In this document: positions 32,915 through 43,079 of the stretch, in pieces
How positions within the stretch are numbered: position 1 is the first letter of the stretch
Layout of the letters: each line of letters begins with the position of its first letter
From: Paraphaeosphaeria minitans
Taxonomy: Eukaryota; Ascomycota; Dothideomycetes; Pleosporales; Didymosphaeriaceae
Direction: 5' to 3'
NCBI GenBank assembly: GCA_015832175.1
Contig: WJXW01000004.1
Coordinates: forward strand, 868,001-932,000
DNA length: 64,000 nucleotides
The notes under the pieces: generated by a model
Told to the model about the DNA's origin: nothing
Seen by the model: only the letters and a program-made list of their open reading frames with translations
Database searches by the model: none
Translations under genes and position numbers: made by a program

Positions 32915-34555
32915 CTATAGTGCAAGGAGACCAAGACAGTGGAGTTTGATATCAAGAGCTGCCTCGAGAGCTTGTCGCGGCTGGAACTGCTTCGTTTTGA
33001 CATCGATCATGCTTGAAGCAATACGGTTGATGGCAACGATGCGTTGGCTGTGGGTGAGGAATTGCGTGGGAGAGGCCAAGTCCGGCATTACCCAGAGGGA
33101 AACCCAGCTCCATACGAAGTTGATGAGACTAGGAAGATGGGCTGTCACGTCTTCAAGCTTGTGCTGTGCCCATGGTCGAGGCCATAGCTCAACAATGCGC
33201 CACCCATAGTGGCCATGCCGTTGAAGGCAGGAAAAACGCACATCCTCAAAGGCTGTTCCTCGCGCGTGTAAAACATGGAAACGATGTTTAAGATGGCCGA
33301 ACTGTTAGTTTGAGTCGATTGAAGTATAGACAAGCTTATATTTTAACTAGAGTCGGTGGAGGTCACGCACATAGGGAGACTGTGAAATTGCCAAGACTCT
33401 AGCATTCACCCACGTGACCTTCTAATCAGATTAGATTATCCGTGCGGGGATTTACTATCCAACACGGACCTATGCTTGCGTCAAACGTACCGAGAAATCT
33501 TAGAACTAACAATCTAGCATAGGTCTTCGCTACAACGTGACAGAGTAAGAGAAGGGACCATACGAGGATCATGTCAGCGCTGTGCACGTACCGTACAGTA
33601 CGGGCCGTGCTTCCGTACGTACGGTGAATTGGCGCGTACGTACGTACTAGTACATTGCCCGTACTAAGCACCGTACTTACTTATTTTATTAGCTGTATAC
33701 AAATTTAAAAAATAGACCTTTTATTAAATACTAGCTTCTTTCCCGACTAGGCAGCTTTTAGACTATATAGGGCTTAGTGTCAGTACGGCGCGTACTACGC
33801 GGTACGGAGCGTACTATACGCGTTTTTGGCCCGTACGTACTGGCAGGCCCATATCTTCTGTACGTACGCACTCAACCTCAGTACGGACCCTGTACGGTAC
33901 GTGAACAGCGCTGAATCATGCTTCTAGTGAATTTGGAGACGGGGAGTCGTTGGATCAATCAACTCGTTGGCAATGCCAAAATAGATAGCTTAAATTGAAG
34001 ATGGCAGCAACCTAGCTGTAGCTTTGACCTTGAAGCCCAAAATACGGGATGAGGGTGTTTGCTGAGCGTAGTTCAAGCTGAGCTTGTCCAGAAACTTGAT
34101 CATGTATCTGAAGCATACCTGGTCTACATCGATTGCGTTGAAATTGCCATGTGGATTTCCAACTCACCGTCGGCATAATACACCCAGTTGATCCTCCTCA
34201 ATGCTGCTTTCCGCTCCACATCTAGCTCTTCTCCCAAATACTGCTGCACTTCAAGGTACAATTCTGCGCCAATGTCTCGCATCTGCTTCTCGACGGCGAG
34301 GTGGCCTTCGTTCACGCTCGAGGCCGCATCGATGCCGAGATCTTGCTCTGAATTTTTTGGTGATGTTGTAGCAGTCGTTGAGCGATGGGTATAGTGGTTA
34401 CGACCTGCTGAACAGGGTTCGATACGGGGTACTTTCGATGCACCGCGCTCTGGTATAGTAGTGGCTAAAGGATAGAGTCTGTGGGAAAGGAGCTTGCTTT
34501 CACTATAGATTTGTAGAACTGTAGATTTGTAGAGCTGTAGATACTTGCTGCCCAC
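32915..34555 (-). pseudogene. Decayed MFS transporter of the allantoate permease (ACS) family, split by a transposon
   Basis: On the minus strand, pieces of an anion:cation symporter appear in order. First is a cytoplasmic N-terminus ending KAALRRINW (to 34184), then a probable intron 34119-34183, then VCFRYMIKFLDKLSLNYA (helix 1) and, after a frameshift, LIQRLPVSKFTRS. The 339-bp element (33575-33913) interrupts here. Next come LVWSLLLLCHVVAKTYARLL and RFLGTFDASIGPCWI, a probable intron, then MFYTREEQPLRMCVFPAFNG and GALLSYGL. SLKT is followed by a TGA where Trp is expected, then a frameshift into SLWVMPDLASPTQFLTHSQR and KTKQFQPRQALEAALDIK. The C-terminal half is missing after about 32915. 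The family normally imports allantoate, nicotinate or related anions. Confidence 0.75.
33575..33913. mobile_element. hAT-like miniature inverted-repeat element (339 bp)
   Basis: Both ends begin CAGCGCTGT and continue as near-perfect inverted repeats of 24 bp (one mismatch, G/T at position 10). Flanking 8-bp target duplications are GATCATGT (33567-33574) and AATCATGC (33914-33921); the two differences are transitions. An 8-bp duplication and a CAG-starting terminus are typical of the hAT superfamily. The ends carry many GTAC-containing palindromes (GTACGTAC, CGTACCGTAC) and the centre (about 33680-33770) is AT-rich. There is no coding capacity, so it would depend on a transposase elsewhere. 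It sits inside the MFS pseudogene. Confidence 0.78.
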
Positions 34556-35081
34556 TGCTCAACAGATAGTTGAGCAAATTCAGGGACTGTGGCCTGCAAG
34601 GGTCCAATGGTTGCTTGATAGTGACGTTTGGTACCGAAATCCAGGCAGTGGTCGCTCGAGGAGCCGGCTACTCTAGGTCTAAAGTCCGATCCGGCCTTTG
34701 ACTCCATCCATGGGGTGTCATCAGATGTGGGCTCTTATCATCGTTGAGCGTGCCTTTCAGAGCTTATGCAGGTATAGTTGTGTAAGACGCATGCAGATCC
34801 TATCGGTTAGCCTCACTGGGGACTACCTGGTTATCGTTGCCTTGGTGGAAGCGATCTTTAAGATAGACCATGTTTGACGTGCACATGACGATGTATTTGA
34901 CTGTCCTTCTGTTCGATATGATCAACACCAGGAGTCGAACTCCCCCTATGTATGCGGAGTGTATGTGCTGGGCGGTTATGCGCTCCAAGGCCGATTCTCT
35001 CTATGCAATGGTTTCGTATCGCTGTAAAGTCGAGCAAAGCCAGCTGCAAGATGCTCCCTTACGCAGGTGCCGAAGCAACGT
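34556..35081. other. Intergenic region between the MFS pseudogene and the WD40 gene
   Basis: About 525 bp. No gene supported. A short duplicated motif TGTAGANNTGTAGA lies at its left border, near 34510-34545. A B-box-like GAGTCGAACTCC near 34930 does not fold into a tRNA. Confidence 0.4.
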
Positions 35082-36091
35082 CTACTTCCAGAGGCCATAA
35101 GGACCATTGGTGAACTTCCAGAGCTTCACGGTACCATCCTCACTGCCCGTCGCGTACAGCTTGCCGTCAGGCGAAAAGCTCGCCGACCAGATGGGACCGT
35201 GGTGACCTTTGTTCGTCTCCAGCTCGGTCTCGGCATCGAAGTCCCAGACTCTGACCCAAGTATCGTTCTGGTTGCTACCGCCCGTGACAAACCTGCGCTG
35301 GCCGCTGTGCAACGCAACGCTGGCCAGCTCGTAGGGCGTCTTGATGCTCTTGATGAGCGACGCGGGCGAGTTGCCGTCGAAGAAGTAGACGCTGTTTCCA
35401 GCGGCTACGCTCAGCACGCCGTCCGAGTTGGTGTTATCCAGCTCGCACGTGCCTACCGGTCCTTCGACGGCATACTCGCCGATGGTCGACTGCATCCGCA
35501 AGTCCCACCACCGTATCTTCTGGTCCTCAGACGCAGTGACCAGGACGCTGGGGTCTGCTGTCCACACAATGGACTTGATGGTGTCGCCGTGAACGCCGGC
35601 GCCGATTTCGTAGGGCTGCGACGGGTTGTTCAGGTCGAAGATGCGCATCTTCTTCTCCTTGCCACCAGTTGCCAGGATCTGGGGTTGTTGCTGGTTCGGG
35701 AAAGCAACGGCGCGGACAATGTGGTCGTGGGTGAGGGTGTGGAGGGCTTCGCCGGTATGTGTATCCCACACTTTGCTGCACGAGGTCTCAGCATATGTCC
35801 TTTTCCCAGGAGGAAGCGGAGGAAGAGTACGTACGCAGAGAAATCCGCCGAGGCGGTCGCAGCCAGCGAGGCATCCGAGGACAGGCGGGCCTGCCACACG
35901 GCGCCCTTGTGGCCGAGGAAAGTGCCGATCCAGTCGCCCGTCAGGCCATCGCGTAGCATGGGGTTTCCATCCTTGCAGGCCGAGATGATGTAGTACTGCT
36001 CTTCATCCTGAAGCGCAGAGAAGTGGATGTGGGGCACCGGTCGCGAGTGGCCGTGGCACGTGAGGGGCACGACCTTTGTGGTGTCGGGCAT
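35082..36091 (-). CDS. STRAP-like WD40 repeat protein
   Basis: Two exons, 36091-35835 and 35775-35082, joined across a 59-nt intron (GTACGT to GTGCAG) that restores ADFSAKVWDTHTGEA. The product is 316 aa. It starts TKVVPLTCHGHSRPVPHIHF, contains ISACKDGNPMLRDGLTGDWIGTFLGHKGAVW, and ends SPDGKLYATGSEDGTVKLWK then NGPYGLWK. These match serine/threonine-kinase-receptor-associated protein (STRAP/UNRIP), a seven-bladed beta-propeller. In animals STRAP binds the SMN complex and Unr; the fungal role is less defined. The ATG at 36091 opens directly into the conserved N-terminus. Confidence 0.92.
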
Positions 36092-36717
36092 GGCTGCGGC
36101 GGATCGTGCTGGAGGACGCAAAAATTGCCCGCGGGTCGCCGCGATCAAAACGGCTCCTTGTAGGTAGAATGCGCTGAAAGCTCCCAGTAAGCTGTGCGGA
36201 GCTGTCGAATGGGCGGGATGGCGCGCAGGTGGGCGCTGGAAAAGAAAGCGGGAAACGGGAACAATGGCACAATGCAACGGGCAGCAGACAGGCAAAAGGA
36301 TCGTTATGGGTCGTAAATTCGTAAATCTTTGGTGTCTCACGGCAGAAACACGCCCACGTCCATGCCCCTCGTCGAAGAAGGGGACCCTGGAGGAGCTAGT
36401 CCCATCTGCCAAGCTAAATTCGAGCCGCGGCCCACCTTCCACGGAACATCCAAGACAGTGACGAATGCGAAGACCTTCAGATGTCGTTCGAAGCTGATAC
36501 AGCTTTCCATATTTTTAGTCAACGTGTCATCCCGACCTCTGTGTGGGCTTACATAGTTGATCGGCAGAGAATGGAAGACGAGAGAGAGGCTGCAGCTTTG
36601 GGGGCAGGCGACAGGGGCAACTACGCTGTTTACCTTTTATACCAGGAAATGGGCAGCACGTCTCTGACTTCCATGCCATTGTGAATCTTGGACCTGAGGA
36701 GCAGTTGAAGTATTCTA
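36092..36717. other. Upstream region of the WD40 gene
   Basis: No gene supported; short frames on both strands lack conserved content. The first 150 bp probably hold the STRAP-like promoter and leader. Confidence 0.4.
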
Positions 36718-37290
36718 TAGAGGGAGGCATTGAGAGGAGGAGGAGGAGGAATTGAGAGAGGAGGAGGAATTGAGAGAGGAGGAGGAATTGAGAGAGGAGG
36801 AGGAATTGAGAGAGGAGGAGGAATTGAGAGAGGAGGAGGAATTGAGAGAGGAGGAGGAATTGAGAGCAGGAGGAGGAGGAGGAATAATTAAGAGCAGGAG
36901 GAGGAGGAATTAAGAGCAGGAGGAGGAGGAATTAAGAGCAGGAGGAGGAGGAATTAAGAGCAGGAGGAGGAGGAGAATAAGAACAAGAAGAAAAAGGAAA
37001 AGAAAAAAGAAGAAGAGAAGAGAAGAAGAGAAGAAGAGAAGAAGAGAAGAAGAGAAGAAGAGAAGAAGAGAAGAAGAGAAGAAGAGAAAAAGAGAAGAAG
37101 AGAAGAAGAGAAGAAGAGAAGAAGAGAAGAAGAGAAGAAGAGAAGAAGAGAAGAAGAGAAGAAGAGAAGAAGAGAAAAAGAGAAGAAGAGAAGAAGAGAA
37201 GAAGAGAAGAAGAGAAGAAGAGAAAAAGAGAAGAAGAGAAGAAGAGAAAAAGAGAAGAAGAGAAGAAGAGAAGAAGCAGAAACAGAAAAA
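36718..37290 (+). repeat. Polypurine minisatellite, about 570 bp
   Basis: Three successive arrays with an almost pure purine plus strand: an 18-bp unit AATTGAGAGAGGAGGAGG (about 36740-36860), a 22-bp unit AATTAAGAGCAGG(AGG)n (about 36885-36985), and an 8-bp unit AAGAAGAG with occasional AAAAAGAG (about 37015-37275). All frames on the minus strand stay open, giving artefactual Leu/Phe/Ser repeats that should not be annotated as proteins. Confidence 0.95.
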
Positions 37291-37296
37291 AGAACC

Positions 37297-37518
37297 ACGA
37301 GGAAGCGGAAGTGGGTGATGGTGACAAGGCAACCAAGCTGGAGACGGCGTGGCGATAGTGGCTGCCGGTTGATGAACAAAGGTCTCCACGCCGTCCACTA
37401 GGGCTACGAGGAAGTATAAGTAGGTGGTAGTAAGAAGGCGACCGAACTAGAGACGCCGTGGCGGTAGATAGTGGCTGCGGGTTGTTGAGCAATGGTCTCC
37501 ACGCCATCCACTGGGGCT
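37297..37518. repeat. Tandem duplication of an approximately 110-bp unit
   Basis: Unit 1 (37297-37405) and unit 2 (37406-37518) both begin ACGAGGAAG, share GATAGTGGCTGC and GGTCTCCACGCC, and end CCACT(A/G)GGGCT. They diverge by substitutions and small indels, so the duplication is not recent. It abuts the polypurine array. Confidence 0.85.
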
Positions 37519-38018
37519 GTTTCCATGCTCGATGTTGGCGAATATGAGTTATGGCAGACAAAGGTTGTCCACGTAGCAGTTTCACGTTATTTCGCTCCTG
37601 TTCACTGTTGTAGGCTGGCCTTGTCGTGCTCGAACTTGTCACGGTCGATGCTACAGGTGGTTTAGTGCGGTGAGGGAGCGGCTGCACGTGGAAGCAAACA
37701 GGGGGTTTCGCGTAGCTAAAAGCTCTCCCCACAAAAACGGACTTAGGCAGGCATTGCGCCCTGCGCACTGACTCTCAGCCAAAGACACGACCTCTCCCTC
37801 ACAACTTCTTTCAACTCCAACCTCCAAAGACAGCATTGCAATTCCCCTGGCAAGACCAATTGCATAGCAGCTGTCTATTTTTGCCGCGGGCACCCTCGAT
37901 CCACACAAGGTGAGTGCGCCTTTACCCTGTGACCCACCCATCTGTTAAGCTCTTGTGAACACGGTAGCTAACAGCTCCCCGCGTAGCACAACCCGTCACG
38001 TCGCCCCTGCAGCCCACG
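37519..38018 (+). promoter_or_regulatory. SND1 promoter and leader with a probable 5' UTR intron
   Basis: A likely leader intron runs from 37910 (CAAG|GTGAGT) to 37986 (CGCGTAG), with a GCTAAC branch site near 37969-37974. It ends 32 bp before the SND1 start codon. No other gene is supported. Confidence 0.5.
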
Positions 38019-40943
38019 ATGTCGCTCCTTGAGGCGATGGTCAAGAGCGTCCTCTCCGGAGACACGGTCATCTTACACAACATCAACAACCCCAAGCAGG
38101 AGCGCACCCTGAGTCTGGCCTACGTTACCGCCCCGCGAATGCGGCGGGAGGGAGACGAGGTAGGCTGCCTTCCCATGCTCTTTTCTTTGCACATTTCTCC
38201 CCACACTCCTCCTGCACCCTTCTCCTGCACATAGCGCTCTTTAATCTGCCAACGACTGAAGTCCTGGATTTACCCGAACGTCTGCTTTGGGTTCATGTAG
38301 GAAGCCGCGACGCTAGCGGGAGGTGGCATACATGGATGATTGCACCGAGGCGTCTTTGGAGATGAAGCTAACCTTCTTAGCAATTCGCCTTCGAGTCCCG
38401 CGACTTCCTCCGCCGCCAGCTTGTAGGCAAGGTCGTGCAGTTTAAGATCCTGTACAAAATCCCCACGGGCGCCAACCGCGAGTATGGTCTCATCTCGCTG
38501 CCGAACCGAACGAACCTGCCTGATCTTGCCGTCGCCGAAGGCTGGCTGAAGCTGCGCGATGATGCGGGCCGCAAGGAAGACTCCGAGGAAGCTGCCGCTA
38601 TCCTCGAGAAGCTACAGATGTACGAGGCACGAGCAAGGGCCGAGTCGAAAGGCCTGTGGCAGGAGTCTGGCGCCCGCATCAGCTCGTCTTCGGAGCTGAG
38701 CGATGCGAAGCAGTTCGTCGAAGACAACAAGGGCCAGGATCTCACCGGTGCGTACAGAAAACGGTTTTCGAGGAGTGCAGCATGGCTAACTTGGCACAGC
38801 AATCGTGGAAAAGGTTCTCGCTGGGGACCGCCTCATTGTGCGCTTCCTCCTCTCGCCCACCGAGCATGTTCAGACCCTCATTCTCCTCGCGGGTATCCGA
38901 GCCCCGGCCACGAAGCGAACGAACCCCTCGGATGGCAAGGAACAACCCGCAGAGCCTTTTGGCGATGAGGCGCATCAGTTCGTTGAGACACGGTTATTGC
39001 AACGAAACGTTACTGTCAATGTGTTGGGAACCAGTCCTACCGGACAGATCGTGGCGACCGTCAGGCATCCCACCCAAGGCAGCATTGCGCCCTTCCTGCT
39101 CGAGGCTGGTCTGGCCAAGTGCACCGATCACCATACCACGCTACTTGGCGGAGACATGGCTGCGCTTCGACAAGCTGAGAGGAAGGCAAAGGATTCCAAG
39201 CAGGGCTTATACCGAGGTCACGTTGCCCCGAAAGTTTCAACTGCTGGTCAGAACGAAGCCACCGTGAGCAGAGTCCAAAGTGCAGATACGCTTTTCTTGA
39301 GGAACAAGACTGGTGCAGAGAAGCGCATCAACCTGAGTAGTGTTCGTCAACCCAAGCCTACCGACCCCAAGCAGTCGCCATGGGTACCAGAAGCCAAGGA
39401 ATTCTTGCGGAAAAAGTTGATCGGAAAGCACGTTCAGTTTCGTATCGATGGAAAGCGCCCGGCCACTGAAGGCTACGATGAGCGCGAGATGGCCACCGTA
39501 ACATACCAAGACAAGAACATCGGTCTGCTTCTTGTGGAGAATGGTTTGGCTTCTGTTATCCGTCACCGCCAAGATGACACCGATCGTAGCCCTATCTACG
39601 ACGATCTTTTGCTCGCCGAGTCAGCTGCTCAAGAGGCGCAGAAGGGGTTGTGGTCACCTAAGGCTCCTTCAGCGAAGCAATATGTTGACTACTCCGAGTC
39701 TCTCGAGAAGGCCAAGCGGCAGCTGACGCTCCTTTCGCGACAACGCAAGGTTCCCGCAATCGTTGACTTCGTAAAGTCAGCGTCTCGATTCACCGTGCTC
39801 ATCCCTCGCGATAACGCAAAGCTCACTTTTGTGCTCTCTGGCATCCGCGCGCCACGTTCTGCACGCAACCCAACTGAGACGGGCGAGCCCTTTGGTCAAG
39901 AAGCACACGACTTCGCCAATAAGCGTTGTCAGCAGCGAGATGTTGAAATTGACGTAGAGGACTGCGACAAAGTCGGTGGCTTCATTGGCGCACTCTACAT
40001 CAATCGAGAGAACTTCGCCAAGACCCTGGTTGAAGAGGGTCTCGCATCAGTGCATGCCTACTCTGCGGAGAAGTCTGGCAACGCAAACGAGTTGTTCGCT
40101 GCCGAGAAGCGGGCGAAGGATGCGCGCAAGGGGATGTGGCACGACTACGACCCTTCGCAGGACGAGGATGCGGAGCCGGCGGATTCTGGTGCTGATGCCA
40201 ACGGACAAAACGGCGACGCGCCGGTGGAACGCCGGAAAGACTACCGCGATGTGCTCGTTACCCACGTTTCCGACGAGGGGCGACTGAAGCTGCAACAAGT
40301 CGGAACAGGTAGCGCCGCCTTGACCGAGCTCATGAACGCGTTCCGCAGCTTCCATCTGAACCCTACAAACAACCAAGGTCTACCGAACCCTCCCAAGGCC
40401 GGCGACTTTGTGGCTGCCAAGTTCAGCGCAGACGATGAGTGGTACCGAGCTCGTATCCGACGCAACGACAGGGAGGCGAAGAAGGCCGAAGTCGTCTACA
40501 TTGACTACGGCAACTCGGAGACTCTCCCCTGGTCACGCCTTCGCCCTCTCTCGCAACCGCAGTTTTCTCCGCAAAAGCTAAAGGCACAGGCCCAGGATGC
40601 ACAGCTCTCGTTTGCTCAGTTGCCCAGCAACCCTGAGTACCTTGCGGATGCGATCCACTTCATCTCACAAGAGACGGCCGACCGCCAACTCGTCGCTAAC
40701 GTCGATCAAGTGGACAAGGATGGCACACTCTGGGTGACTCTGTTCGATCCAAAGCAGAGCGACAAACCGGATGAGAGCGTCAACGCGGAAGTGATCAGCG
40801 AGGGTCTCGCGATGGTGCCAAAGAAGTTGAGGGCTTGGGAGCGCAGTGCAACCGATATCCTTGGTGCTCTGAACAAGAGACAAACCACGGCTCAAGAGGA
40901 AAGGAGGGGTCAGTGGGAGTATGGCGATCTTACCGAGGACTAG
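38019..40943 (+). CDS. Tudor staphylococcal nuclease (SND1/p100)
   Basis: Three exons: 38019-38159, 38381-38747 and 38800-40943 (883 aa). Intron 1 is unusually long for this window (221 nt, GTAGGC to TTCTTAG, branch GCTAAC); intron 2 is 52 nt with a GGCTAAC branch. The protein has four SNase-like OB-fold repeats, recognisable by GIRAP and EPFGxEAxxF/FAxxRxxQR-type segments (for example ETGEPFGQEAHDFANKRCQQ), then a Tudor domain with GDFVAAKFSADDEWYRARI and VVYIDYGNSETLPWSRLRPL, and a partial C-terminal SNase part. In other eukaryotes Tudor-SN takes part in RNA metabolism, stress granules and inosine-RNA cleavage. The ATG at 38019 leads straight into the first SNase domain. Confidence 0.93.
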
Positions 40944-43079
40944 ATGCGCACGCATGTCGTTATCAGTTGCTTGTGCGAGGTGTGGGCTCAGTGACAGGAG
41001 ACATGCATGTCGAGTGGCACGCGTTGTGCCCTGTTACGAAGAGACGGCCTATGAAGACGGACTACGGAGGAAATTTGATCCTACGGCTTGGTAATCCTCG
41101 CTCTTGCCTAGTTCTTTTCTTGAAGATGCATAGCGGAGAAAATGGGAACCAAGAGTACAGTTGGCACGCACAATAGAATAAGACACAATCATGGATATAG
41201 AGATCCGCGGCCTGATGTGAAGCGAAGTTGGAATCGATCCCCGGCTCCGCCCGCGTGATGTCGGCTCCAGCTCTCATGCACGCCGTACGATGCTCTGCAG
41301 CAGCCTACATGGAGTCGTGCATATGGCTGTCTGCTGCGTACGCTAACTTGATTGCCTTGCCTTAGCCGTGAGTCTGGAGGACTCTTGCTCGCCACTCATC
41401 CCCTCTGCTAACCTACCCCTCACACGCTTACTCACCACCCATCGCATATGTTACGGTATCGTTACCGCGCTGCGGGGCGATGGCGCGCTGGACGGGGCCG
41501 CATATGCCAAGGGATTCGACCGGTGAACAACGTGACCTGGTCTAGGTATGGAGTCGTGTCTGCCTGGGAGCCAGCGATCGGTCTGCACAAGGGGACGACG
41601 GATGACGGATGACGGTTGACGGATGACGGTTGACGGATGACGGACGACGGACGACGTCTGGACGGGGGGGAAGCCCGGCGCCGTGCGATGCGATGCTGCA
41701 AGACAACAACAGACGGGCAGCCGGTCAGCGAGCGCGCCAGCGCAGCAGCGTCAAGCTCGTCGCGCCCACCCGTCGCTAGATAGAGATGCCTGGCAGGAAA
41801 CCCGAGCCAAGCTGCCAGAGGGAGGGAGGCGAGGTCAACGTGGGACGGCTTGCCTCACCTCACGGCTCACGGCCCCCCGGGGGGGGACTAGCTTTCACGT
41901 GATGTAGACGTGGCCCAGGGGTGTTTCAGCGTTGTTGGCGCCGAGTGGGCGAGCAGATGGATACGTGGGAGGTGGTGTCTGCGATCTGGGCCGGAGGCAA
42001 GTTGCACGGCACGACAAGGCAAGGCAAGGTGAAGGGAGGGGAGGGGAAGCGGGCGGGGCCGCACAGCGGACGGTCCTCGGTGAGACATGGGTGGGGCTGC
42101 TTCCGTGGCGAAGATCGCGGTGCAGAAAAGAGGGCCTTGTGGGGAGGGAATGAGGTGGAGGGGTTCTAGAAGCATTGGAAACGTGCAGGGCGCGGGCGTG
42201 TTGCCGGAGGAATTGATGCTGGACGTGAACGGCAATGCCATGGCCAGGTGAGCGATGCGTCAGTGAGGATAACAGTGAAGGCACACAGTGAAGGGTTGCT
42301 TGTGGAGCTAGCAAAGGAATTGTCATGTTTCACTCGTGTACCAAAATCGTATAGTAGTTCATCCACCTTTTGTGTAGCCGTGTGGCCTATCCTCATTACA
42401 TCATAGCCGTCATCAGCTCATGTGCCTCATCTTCTCATCAGCCATCATCTGTCAAAGAAATCCATGCACCTAGTCGTAAAGTAGGAAAGAAGGGGTATTC
42501 AGATCCACCAAACTCGCGCCGCAATGCCTCCCTTGAGGGAACAGGTATCCGCGTAACGAAAATAATGATGTTCGAGAAAAGTGAAAAGAAAACGTATCGC
42601 TGACGACCGATGGAGATGGCGGAAACAAGGACATTGCTCGAATCGCTCGCTCGCTCGCTCAAAAGCTCCACATGGAATACTCGAATCGCGCAGAGTATGA
42701 AAAAGCGACAGTCGTAACCGATCGTACAGTCTCGTTCCATCGTGAGCCTAGGAAGCCCCACGCATGCAAAACAAATGTGTTGCGCGTGAGCGTCTGTGTC
42801 TAGCAAACAATACCATGTGTGACCTGCACTGTCGCGGAAAGGGGGAATCGTGCGGGGAAACAATAAACTTGCCTTGTGAGCTTTTCAAGGCGCGGAAAGG
42901 AATGACGCCTAACTTTTAGACAAAAGCTTTTGATTTCACTCCGGTCCGCCCAATGTCAAGTCCCAAAACAGCAACAAGCGGGTATGCGACGACTAAAGAA
43001 AAGTGGAATGACAAGAACTGCAAGCCGAGAATATATGTGTCCAAGTTCCGTAATGGACGCTGCCTGAGTGACCGCACTC
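40944..43079. other. Intergenic region with short repeats
   Basis: 2.1 kb without a supported gene between the convergent 3' ends of SND1 and the 773-residue gene. It contains a GACGGAT/GACGGTT heptamer array at about 41596-41656 and a CTCG microsatellite near 42640-42660. Pro/Arg-rich open frames around 41.9-42.3 kb look like chance frames in GC-rich DNA. Confidence 0.5.

Noticed and set aside
34378..34440. tRNA-like stretch with A-box-like GGTATAGTGG and B-box-like GGTTCGATAC
   Set aside because: The boxes are too close and no anticodon arm or acceptor stem can be formed. The region also reads as the N-terminal part of the MFS pseudogene on the other strand.
34915..34995. Possible tRNA on the minus strand around GAGTTCGACTC
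   Set aside because: The T-stem has mismatches and no matching acceptor 5' strand was found.
36910..37768. Long minus-strand open frames rich in Leu, Phe and Ser
   Set aside because: They are created by the purine-rich tandem repeats, which lack stop codons in several frames; there is no ATG context or conserved domain.
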